From: Grammothele lineata
Taxonomy: Eukaryota > Basidiomycota > Agaricomycetes > Polyporales > Polyporaceae
DNA length: 64,000 bases
Direction: 5' to 3'
Assembly: GCA_002150815.3 (NCBI GenBank)
Contig: NDFF03000040.1
Span: 124,001 to 188,000, forward strand
This document shows, in pieces, positions 55,695 to 64,000 of this stretch (within the stretch, counting starts at the first letter, position 1; the number at the start of each line of letters is the position of its first letter). Below the pieces are notes generated by a model that ran no database searches, was not told where the DNA came from, and worked only from the letters and a program-made list of their open reading frames with translations. The translations under genes were made by a program, and so were the position numbers.

Positions 55695-57726
55695 ATGGGA
55701 TCTGGATTGCCCGTCGAGCTCTACATCCATATTCTCCGCCAGCTGCCTAGTCAAGAACAGGCCACCCTAAAAACTGTACTGAGCTTTCTTTCCGTGAGCA
55801 CTGTTACACGCGTGGCGGCTCTAGACAACCTCGTATGGCAGAATCTTTATCGTACTCAATACCCCCATCCGCTCACCGAGAAGGAGAAAGAACGATACAA
55901 GGATCCTTCGTCAAGTTGGTACGCACTCTTCGTACAACGTTTCAAGCATGGTCAGATTGCCCTTGAACTCGTCGACCACATCCGGACACACCCCAACGAT
56001 CGTGCAATACCCGCCAGCCGACTTGTGTCTAACGAGTTCTCTTTCAACGTATGGGATACCCTTGAACGCGAATCCCAGCTACCTATACCATCCGTATTTG
56101 ACGATGCCGTGGAGGACGACGTAGGATACCAACTCGTACCAGAACATGCACTCCCTAGACGGTTCTGGGCGAAAGCTGCGTTAGGCGTCATCGCACGCAA
56201 CCGCGCGATAGTAACCTGGTGCATGTGCCACATTCCCGGCACGGGACACGACAAGTTCGAAGACGTTTTAGCGGGGTTGTCCGCTTTCATGGACGTTTCC
56301 CCTTATAATGTACATTGGTTCATACGTGGTGCGGTTAGCCACTTGGCTGACAATTCGCTCCCGTGTCCTTCTAGGTAACCTCACAACTCGACAAACTCGC
56401 ATTTGGCTGTCGCAGCCGTCTGTTGTCCGAGGGGCTATCTGAAGACCAGTTAGATGGCAAGAGTACGAATTGTGATATTCTTCGCCTGCTTACGTCTGTT
56501 CGCGACTTCCTGCATGAGAACGGATTCGCTGTGGCTCAAGGTGCCTGTGATCAAGTTTGGCTACGCGCTTGGAGGCTAACACGATTTTACCAGACCATCT
56601 ATTCTACCATCCGCTCAACCAGTTCCCCCACTACTTTCTGAATGAAGGTCGTGGGCACACGCTCCCAATCTCTATCGTTTATACGTTTTCTGCAATATGT
56701 CAACGATTCAATGTGGACGCCTGCCCAACTAACACTCCGGGGCGGGTTCTATGTTACGTCAAATCCCCAGGAAATCATATTGGAAACATCCTACTTGACC
56801 CTTCCGCCAATACCGCCCCCATCCTCCTCTCGAGCACCTCTGGTGATTTGAGGGATTCGTCTACGGACCTTGGATCTTTTGGGCCTGCCCGTACACCTCA
56901 CCTTCTAATGCGCGTGGTCCGTAACCTTATGACTGCGGTTGGTACGAACGCAGTGCGCGCATCGCTGGACAAGACCACTTGGGCGAGGGCGGAATACGCT
57001 GCGTCGGCTGCATTTGCTGCCGCTGCCGCTCCCGACGCAATCCACGTGTTACCAGAGTTCAGCGGGGACTGTGTTCTAGATGCTCAGGCTGTCCTTGTTG
57101 ACGCTTTACTCCCCAACGTCATGATTCAGCAACGGTCAACATTTATGGAGCATCTCACAAAACATCTTCGAGAAGTTACAACTTACACAGCTGGGCCACC
57201 TAAAAAACGGACGAAAGACATACCTGCCGAAGTTTTTGTCGGCCAGGTGCTAGTCGCAAGCGACGGTAACTTGGCCGTTCTACTCGCCTGGTATCCGGTG
57301 TGTAATTCAACTTATCTCATCGTACGTATGATTTATGCTAGCTCTCAGACAAGTCAACCCAGGGGATCATCTCCGCCTATTCGTGGATGGGAGGGAACCT
57401 GCAAAGTTCTATGCCAGAATGGTGTCGAAGGTAGGCACTGGGACATCCTTCGAACGGGCTTTAAGGCTCAGTACCCATGGGTAGATGTGTACTCGGGAGA
57501 AATCGAAACAGGTCACCTCACTCGGGCCAATGCGTGTCAATTTCGAGAGCGCATTTATATGTTTGATCGGTTCTTCGAGGATGCGTATGTTCCGGAAAAT
57601 GATGGCCCAGGAGGACGTCTCATAGCGGCCTGCGAGCTTCGGGATGAGTATCCTGACGATTTTGTAGCTGGCGCGAAATGGTCTGAGCAGTGGCAGGATG
57701 CCGTTGGGATGCATCGAAATATCTGA
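55695..57726 (+). CDS. FBXO21-like protein, paralog 2
   Basis: Exons 55695-56309, 56375-56540, 56594-57297 and 57349-57726 join in phase to give 620 residues. F-box: GLPVELYIHILRQLPSQEQ. The block ALPRRFWAKAALGVIARN is shared with both neighbours (ALPRRYWARAAQGVIAR in paralog 1). The SirB1 part is NQFPHYFLNEGRGHTLPISIVYTFSAICQRFNVDACPTN; the YccV-like part is EVFVGQVLVASDGNLAVLLAWYP and, after a 51-nt in-frame intron (57298-57348), TSQPRGSSPPIRGWEG. An alternative reading without this intron would also stay open, so the last junction is less certain. The predicted role is substrate recognition in an SCF ubiquitin ligase; the substrate is unknown. Confidence 0.78.
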
Positions 57727-57969
57727 CGGGTAAAGGAGGGATGCATTGACCACCGAAGTCGCATCGTTTTATGTATGTATCCCAGATGTAAGGTTGTGGT
57801 TTTACCCTCCCACAAATAATGCGGCGATCAGCGCGTACCAGCTGTACGTCCACGCCTCTCTGTCTTCCTGATTACCTTTAAGAAGTTGCGGAGTCGAGCA
57901 TGAGCCGAGCTTACCTTCCAGGCCGAGCACACGTTGTGTGGCCGCATATCGTAGGTTGTTCCGATCTAC

Positions 57970-59940
57970 ATGCTTGTTCCTCTTCCGATGTCGCCCATCA
58001 TGCCTCTCCCAGTCGAGCTCTACACGCGGTTCCTCGACCATCTTTCTCCTAGGGACAGTCAGTCCCTAACAGCAGCCGTCAGCTTCTTCTCTACCAATTC
58101 GGTCACACGTACAGCCGCACTGGACAAATCTCTCTGGAAGCGTTTCTACGAAAATCGCTACACCCATACCGAGCCGGGTAAAGAAGATAAATGAAGAAAG
58201 AGGCTCGGTGATGACTGGAGGGCCCTCTTTATCGAACGGTACAAGCTAGATCGTGCCGCGATCGAGCTGGTGGATCTCATCCGGAAAATCGGAGGCAGCG
58301 CTCAAGACCGTGGAAAACTTGCCACAGAACTTGTGACGATGTCATCTCACGTATGGGATACTTACTCTCTATATCGAGTCTCAACTCCCCCTCTCGCAGA
58401 CCTTCCGGGACCGCAATGAAGCCCATCGAGTGGGACCGATGAGCCAGCACGCCCTCCCTAGGAGGTTTTGGGCCAAGGCTGCGATGGGTGCGATTACTCG
58501 GCGGAATGCGATGAATAAGTGGTTGCGGGTTGAAAGACAAGACCCCACTTGTACCATCGAAGATGTCTTAGTAGGTCTCTCAGCTTTCTTCGACGAATCC
58601 CCCCACGATGTCAGTCACTTTTCCACATATGTCCCAGTTCTCTTAAGTTTCATTAAACGCTATAGGTCCTCAAACGTATGGATGTACTCGCTGCTGAGTG
58701 CAGAGAGAAACTAGCGAATTACACAATACTCGATCCGGAGGGCTCACAGTATGACATCGTGAAGCTGATCGCCGCGATTCGGGATTTCCTCAACGTCCAA
58801 GGTTTCGTTGTTGCCGATGGTTAGCGCTTTCCCGGTTATTTGAATAACATCACTTCTCATACCTATGTAAAGGACCCCATACATCCCTGCCCGTATTGAG
58901 CCTGTTCCCTCATTATTTCCTCACTGCCCACGGACGCGGCCAAATGCTCAGTATCGCCATGGCTTTCGTTTTCTCGGGCATATGCCGCCGCCTCAATATC
59001 ATCGTTACCCTCCTTGCCACTCCGTTTAGGGTCTTCTGCCATATTCCTCGTCCCAGACCCCTTGGAGATGTCATTTTTGACCCCAGTCCGACCAATTTCT
59101 CGCTCATCTGCAACAGTAAAAATCCCGCTGAGCTGCATCGGCAACTTGGTTTCCCCTTAGATATATCCAGGCCTACACCCCTCATGATGATCCTTCTACA
59201 GCATGTCACCCAGTTGGCCGCAGGGCTCAATCCAAACATATCATACAACGGCTCGGCAAGATTCATCCGTGGCAGGGCCCAGTATGCTCTCACAGCTTCA
59301 TTCACCGCAATGACCCTCGGTATCGTCGACTCCGTGCCTGAGGTCACTGAGGAATGCGTGCTCGATCCGGATTCTGTCCTCCTGGACACGCTCCTCCCCA
59401 CGCTCTTATCGGAGGGGCGTCGGGATGCCTATCGGTCGCGCGTGCGCTGAACACACCATAAAATTCGCCGACGGGATAGCACCAAGGATCCGGAATGCGT
59501 CCATCCCACCGGATGTGTTCGTCGGCCAGATGGTCGAAACAACGGACGGCATGCTTGGGGTTATCGTCGATTGGCCGGTGAGTGCTTCTCTGACATTTTT
59601 GCTGGACCCCGCTCACTGGATGTGTGGACAGGCGGGAAACGTCCCGATGCCGGGCGGCCGCACGCAATGGAGGGAGTCTTGGCTAGTGCTCTCGCGGGCC
59701 GGATTGGAACGTGAGTGTTGGGACCGGGAGCCGGTGAAGCCGCTATTTGTGACGCGTGAACGAGTGCGATGGTTCAGGGAGAACGTCCCCATGTTCGAGA
59801 GGTTCTTTGAAGATGCGAAGATCCCGCGAGAAGATGGTAAAGGCGGCCGCCTGATTCCCACGTTGGAGCTACTGGAAAGGTGCCTTGACGATCTCGAGGC
59901 CAGTGCCCGCTGGGCTTGTGAGCAACCGGCCTCGCCATAG
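57970..59940 (+). pseudogene. FBXO21-like paralog 3, disrupted
   Basis: Homologous to the two genes before it but broken in at least three places. The F-box frame from 57970 (MPLPVELYTRFLDHLSPRDS) hits TGA at about 58192 just after EPGKEDK; the same frame then continues with RLGDDWRALFIERYKLDRAAIELVDLIRK, aligning to the paralogs. Near 58350-58360, at the VWDT position, the coding frame shifts by one, and the matching protein resumes as ESQLPLSQTFRDRN, then QHALPRRFWAKAAMGAITRR. Near 59445 the frame changes again: after RRDAYRSRVR it stops, while IPPDVFVGQMVETTDGMLGVIVDW continues in another frame. Two normal introns (about 58609-58666 and 58820-58870) are kept. No short intron at 58192 would repair the stop. 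Sequence errors cannot be excluded, but three independent lesions make a recent pseudogene likely. Confidence 0.75.
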
Positions 59941-60249
59941 CCGTAAGGTCAATTAGCTTTGCTGAGCTGTCGGGGAGTCGCCTCTGAGCGTGGGGTCTGT
60001 CCTAAATATCTAGGGTCCGGTGATTACATATTACAACGGCGGTCGTATATCGTACATTATGGGGCGCGTGAAAGTTTTGTACTGCAGAGCAAAGATAGCG
60101 TAAAAGCAGCGTCAGGGAGAGGTAGATTGGACGAGTATAGTCGGTCAATGATAGACTGGCACTGGGAGACACCGCATGGAAAGCTTCATGCAAGTCAGTC
60201 GGATGCGACCGTCGTACACGCTGATAGCGACTTACTGTGGATGAATGAG

Positions 60250-61542
60250 CTACGACTCCTCACTAACCAGGGGTATTTTTGTACGCATCTTGATCAAGTG
60301 ATAGAGGGATTCATTGACCAGAGTGTTCATCTTATATTTCCTTGCCTGTCGGAGGAGGTAGCCGTTAATGTAGTTGATCTCGGTTTCTCTACCGAACTTG
60401 ACATCGTAGAACATAGACGAGTAGTTATGCTTGGTGCGGTCTACAACCCTCTTGACCTCATCCCAAAGCGAGTAGGTTGTGAGGGAATTGGGGAATGGAG
60501 GCGCCGCATATGGCTCAGGGGACTCAAGCCCGCTCGTCTGTTCTTGGTACATACGACGCTGCAGCTGGATATCCTCCCAGAACTGTGCCCGGAAGACCTT
60601 CTCAGCTTCTTCACACAGGCGTTTCATGAGCCATCTTCCGTGATCGGAAGACAGTACGTGACCGTTCTGGCATTGCAAGAGCGCAGAAACGGGGTTGACG
60701 AACGCGTTCACAACAAGCTTGCGCTGCATTGCCAGGTGAACCTCAGCCAGCGGTCGCCAGGATGCACCGAGAGCCCGCGCGCCGGTGAGTGCAGAGATGG
60801 TATTGCGGAGGTTTAGGTACCGGGGTGTCATCGTCTCCTCGTTCTCCAAATTGGCAATGTCGTCTAGATTGAGCTTTGCGAATCGAGCCTTGCTCGAGCG
60901 GGAGAGAACAGCCTCGTAGTCGCGCCCGAGCGGGTCCTGGACGATACCGAGCTGGATCTCGCCAATGCCGGTATGATGTACGTGCGCGGTGTCTATGCGG
61001 CGGAGGCCGTGGGTGTTGGTGGTGAGCACGAAATTGGGGCGGTCCTCGGGCCAAGGGAAGAACTCTTTCACGAGCTGCTCGTACACACCCATGCCGTTGT
61101 GGAGCAGGACGATGGTGGTGTCGCGGGAAATTTTATTGCGGAGCGCACCGATGACTTTGGTGACGGCATACGCCTTGGTGGTGACGATGAGGGAGTCGAT
61201 CTCGCCATGGATGGCGGGAAGCTGGTGAGGGTCCTTGGGTCGGTCGAATTCGAGGGCGAACTCGCCGCGGGACTGGCCGGTCTTCTGAAGCGGGGCTGCG
61301 ATGATGAGACTGCGCCAGGGGATCTGGGGGGTGTGGAACATGACGTGCTGGACGCCGTCCTGAGAGTCGGTGACGCCGTTGGCGGTGAGGAGGATGGAGG
61401 CGCCATTGGGGTTCTGCGAGACGATGGGGGCGACGCTCTTGCGGTGGAGGGCGGTGACGGAGTGTTTGGGAGAGAGGGTGCGGCGGAGGTGGAAGGCGAC
61501 GAAAGACCCAACAGCGCCGAGGCCAACGACGTGGATGCGCAT
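60250..61542 (-). CDS. PAN5: 2-dehydropantoate 2-reductase (ketopantoate reductase)
   Basis: Reduces ketopantoate to pantoate with NADPH in pantothenate (coenzyme A) synthesis. The frame opens with the Rossmann GxGxxG in MRIHVVGLGAVGSFVAFHLR. Next come the domain landmarks SLIVTTKAYAV, TTIVLLHNGMGVYEQLV, TTNTHGLRR and IGEIQLGI; the C-terminal domain has KLVVNAFVNPVSALLQCQNG with the catalytic Lys and Asn, and EINYINGYLLRQA. 430 residues with no intron. The frame is open further upstream, but only non-ATG codons precede 61542, so I chose that ATG, which starts right at the Rossmann strand. Just upstream lies a MITE, which would be in its 5' region. Confidence 0.88.
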   Translation of the reverse strand: MRIHVVGLGAVGSFVAFHLRRTLSPKHSVTALHRKSVAPIVSQNPNGASILLTANGVTDSQDGVQHVMFHTPQIPWRSLIIAAPLQKTGQSRGEFALEFDRPKDPHQLPAIHGEIDSLIVTTKAYAVTKVIGALRNKISRDTTIVLLHNGMGVYEQLVKEFFPWPEDRPNFVLTTNTHGLRRIDTAHVHHTGIGEIQLGIVQDPLGRDYEAVLSRSSKARFAKLNLDDIANLENEETMTPRYLNLRNTISALTGARALGASWRPLAEVHLAMQRKLVVNAFVNPVSALLQCQNGHVLSSDHGRWLMKRLCEEAEKVFRAQFWEDIQLQRRMYQEQTSGLESPEPYAAPPFPNSLTTYSLWDEVKRVVDRTKHNYSSMFYDVKFGRETEINYINGYLLRQARKYKMNTLVNESLYHLIKMRTKIPLVSEES

Positions 61543-61743
61543 CGACGGACGGAGCTCGCGCGAGCAAAGCACCGTCCTCAGAGCGTGGCTCAAGCCGTCG
61601 TCGGCCAGCGCCACGAACGCCCGCCCTCCCGCGGCAGCCGGAGCCGGGGCGGCGACGTCGGGCCTCGTCGGGCACGCGCCCCGGACGATGGATGTCGCAC
61701 GTCGAGGCCCGAATGCGGCAGGTGCTCGAGAAAGAATAACTTA

Positions 61744-61918
61744 GGGCCCTTTCGGAAAACGGCTGTCGGTAGTAGTCGATGCCCTGCCACTTATCCGGTA
61801 GTCTGGGCGAATCGCGGTACATAGTCAAGTCACAAGCTCGCAGTTGCTACCAATTTCTTTTTATGGGAGTCAACTACCGGTAGGCGCTATTACCGACAGC
61901 TGTTTTCCGAACGGGCCC
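61744..61918. mobile_element. Harbinger/Tourist-like MITE with TTA target duplication
   Basis: A 175-bp element with terminal inverted repeats of about 35 bp. The left end begins GGGCCCTTTCGGAAAACGGC; the reverse complement of the right end is GGGCCCGTTCGGAAAACAGC. Both continue into TGTCGGTA. It is flanked by TTA at 61741-61743 and 61919-61921. TTA duplication and GGGCCCGTTCGG-like ends are the marks of PIF/Harbinger (Tourist) MITEs. There is no coding capacity. It lies about 200 bp upstream of the ketopantoate reductase start. Confidence 0.8.
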
Positions 61919-62166
61919 TTAGTAAAGTGCCGACGAATGCCCGACGGAGGGAGGATGATATCATTTGACCGTCCCTTGACCGTCCCCGGAGCGCATCGAT
62001 ACATATCGATGCTATCGACTGTCCTCTCCCCGCCCTCGTTTGCGGCCCGCACGGTCCCCACAGTCCCTCCGGGCCCGCTCCGGGGCCTATGCCTGCCCTC
62101 TTATAGTCCCTACTTTCGCTCACGTCCCCACCCCCGCTTTTCACTGTTCGCCACCCCCTCTGAGCC

Positions 62167-63738
62167 ATGGCCACTACCGTTACCCTCAAGCGTACCGGCG
62201 ACAAGGTATGTGACACAGTCGTTGCGCTAGCTCGACGACTCACGTATCACAAAGATGCCTCTTGTAGGGTGAGCGTCAGCTTGCGCTCTAATTAGCTCGT
62301 TGCTCAACTAGTCCTGCTACCCACGACCATCAGCTTCGGTCTCTGGAAGGTGGGTACCCGTCTGACATCGATCCGCACTGCATCTCATTGACAGACGCCG
62401 GGAGTTAGGTCACTAAAGAAACTTGCGCAGCGGTACGAGGTCCCCCCGCACGGCATATGAGGTAACGGCTAGAGCTCACCGTCTCGCGCAGACCGTCTAC
62501 AACGCCATCAAGGAAGGTTACCGCCTTTTCGACGGAGCGTCTGACTACGGTAATGAGAAGGAGGCCGGAGAGGGCATAGCACTCGCCATTAAGGATGGTC
62601 TAATCAAGCGCGAGGACGTTTGTGAGTATCATCATGTATTTGGCGTTTGATTCGCTCGTGAATGACGCTCTCGGAAGGGATTACCTCTAAGGTTTGCCCA
62701 CGGATTCTCTGACAAACCCTTGAAATCTAATAGTATGGTAATCAGCTGTGGAACTCTTACCATGAGAAGGCGCACGTATGTGCAGATTTGTCTGTTTCGG
62801 CTTCCCTGTGTTTGTTGACGTGAGAGGGTAGGTCGAGGAAGGTTGCAGGAACTCTCTCGCGCTCTGGGGTCTTGATTACTTCGACCTCTACCTCGTTCAC
62901 TTCCCGGTTTCAATCGAGTACATCGACCCCAAGGTGAAGTTCCCCCAGGAATGGTGGGGTCTCGACGGCAAAGTTCACCCGAGTGAGTTGACATACGTCG
63001 GCACGCTTCTGTATCATGACCCTTCCGCCATAGTTAGTGTGCCCTTCCAAGAGACCTGGACCGAGATCGAGAAGCTCTGCGATAAGGGTCTCGCGAAGAA
63101 CATCGGTATGAGGTTCGTTTACATATTCATATGCTCGGCTAGTTGCTTGCTTACCGGACTTTCGTCTCAGCAATGCTCAAGGGTCTTTGATTCATGATGT
63201 CATGCGCTATGCCCGCATTGAGCCTCAGGTACTTCAAGTCGAGCTACATCCCTTCTTGACACAGGAGGGCTTGGTCAAATACTGCAAACTGCTCAATATC
63301 GCTGTCACGGCATATTCATCATTTGGTCCGCAAAGCTACGTTGAGCTCGGCGTCGACAAGGGGGTAGGTAGCTTGCTGGAGCACAACACTATCAGTAGTA
63401 TCGCGTCGAAGAATGGAAAGAGTATGTATGGCCATGCATAGAACGAACTCTAGCTAACCAGACGATGTGGATTATAGCGACGGCCCAGGTCTTGCTACGC
63501 TGGGCTCTCCAGCAGGGTATTGCTGTCATCCCCAAGTCTAACAACCATGACCGTCTGGTCCAGAACCTGGCCTGCACTGGATTCGAGCTCTCTGCAGAGG
63601 AGATGACGGCCATAAGTGCGCTGAACATTAATCTCCGAGTGAGTCTGACACTCTCTCGCACCTGTGCGGAAGCTGAACTGCCCTACGCAGCTCAACGACC
63701 CGGTCGACATTGAGCCGACGTTCGCGATCTTCGCCTAG
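62167..63738 (+). CDS. XYL1: aldo-keto reductase, D-xylose-reductase-like
   Basis: An NAD(P)H-dependent aldo-keto reductase of the xylose-reductase type, which reduces D-xylose to xylitol. Exons are unusually small at the 5' end: 62167-62205, 62255-62268 (14 nt), 62334-62349 (16 nt), 62409-62432 (24 nt), 62492-62621, 62678-62691 (14 nt) and 62746-62775, then from 62832; more introns follow. Joined, the protein opens [23 protein letters not shown] and [26 protein letters not shown]. The AKR catalytic tetrad is visible: Asp and Tyr in [10 protein letters not shown], Lys in ITSKLWN (on the 14-nt exon), and His in DLYLVHFP. The cofactor-binding [10 protein letters not shown] is near the end, matching the family IPKS motif. 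The stop is at 63736-63738, after PTFAIFA. The C-terminal part was assembled from three frames and is slightly less certain. Confidence 0.85.
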
Positions 63739-64000
63739 AATGTTCGCGCTCAGGACAGTCATGGATAGACAGGGGCTCGCAGTACGGCGATGTGTAGGAT
63801 ATAGTCCAATGCAGTTCGTGAACACGCGTCACTCTGACTTGACTAAGTCGTGGAGTGAGTCGATGCATGAATGAGACCCATGCCATGTGCGCAGCGGCTG
63901 GACGAGCCGAGAGAAGACGAATGCCGAGGCGATTGGCTTGCGAGATGCGGTGCCGAGGTACGCGCAGCAGGCGCCGGTGCCGCAACCCAAGTACGCTGCG
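63739..64000. other. right-edge intergenic sequence, nothing recognised
   Basis: The last 262 bp show no gene I can support. A minus-strand frame is open to the right edge (about 63692-63985), but its translation is Arg-rich and has no domain; it overlaps the end of the aldo-keto reductase. Confidence 0.4.

Noticed and set aside
58190..58215. Intron that would remove the TGA at about 58192 in the third FBXO21 paralog
   Set aside because: The only GT..AG pair spanning the stop would give an intron of about 25 nt, too short, and it would not repair the later frameshifts.

Overview
This window is nuclear DNA of a filamentous basidiomycete, most likely an agaricomycete (mushroom-forming fungus). 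Nearly every gene is cut by many short introns of about 45-110 nt with GT..AG ends. The gene order 'beta-flanking gene - HD1/HD2 homeodomain pair - mitochondrial intermediate peptidase' is the signature of the agaricomycete A (HD, MAT-A) mating-type locus. I cannot name the species from sequence alone. Gene models were built by joining reading frames across introns by eye, and I checked the phases wherever exon limits are quoted.

Layout, left to right. 0-7.4 kb: a possible gene start leaving the left edge, a glycogenin-type glycosyltransferase with a very long disordered tail, and a small Ala-rich protein. 7.4-10.4 kb: a gene-free island of transposon-like repeats. 10.4-17.8 kb: the mating-type locus, with beta-fg (+), HD1 (-), HD2 (+) and MIP (-). 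HD1 and HD2 are divergent, and the HD1 protein has no homeodomain. 17.8-31 kb: an intergenic gap, a DDT/WHIM chromatin protein, a FAM32A-like protein, a TMEM115-like Golgi membrane protein, a hairpin repeat, the COG1 Golgi tether subunit and a seven-transmembrane receptor-like protein. 31-44.2 kb: Sec61 gamma (SSS1), a mitochondrial PPR protein, the glycine decarboxylase P protein, an ARMH3/DUF1741 protein and RSC9. 44.6-53 kb: a condensation-type acyltransferase, a 2.3 kb stretch with no recognisable gene, and a divergent pair made of a GDP-fucose-transporter-like protein and an O-fucosyltransferase-like protein. 53.4-60 kb: three tandem FBXO21-like genes (F-box, SirB1/transglutaminase-like, YccV-like), the third a pseudogene. 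60-64 kb: ketopantoate reductase, a Harbinger/Tourist-like MITE and a xylose-reductase-type aldo-keto reductase.

How the parts relate. HD1 and HD2 proteins from different mates are expected to form the heterodimer that switches on dikaryon development; MIP and beta-fg are passive syntenic markers. Several other genes serve the secretory pathway (SSS1, COG1, TMEM115-like, the nucleotide-sugar transporter and the O-fucosyltransferase) or mitochondria (MIP, PPR, P protein). No operon-like organisation is expected. Divergent pairs with short shared promoters are HD1/HD2, FAM32A-like/TMEM115-like, SSS1/PPR and transporter/fucosyltransferase. The points most worth following up are the homeodomain-less HD1, the repeat island beside the mating locus, the dispersed palindromic repeat families and the decaying third FBXO21 paralog.
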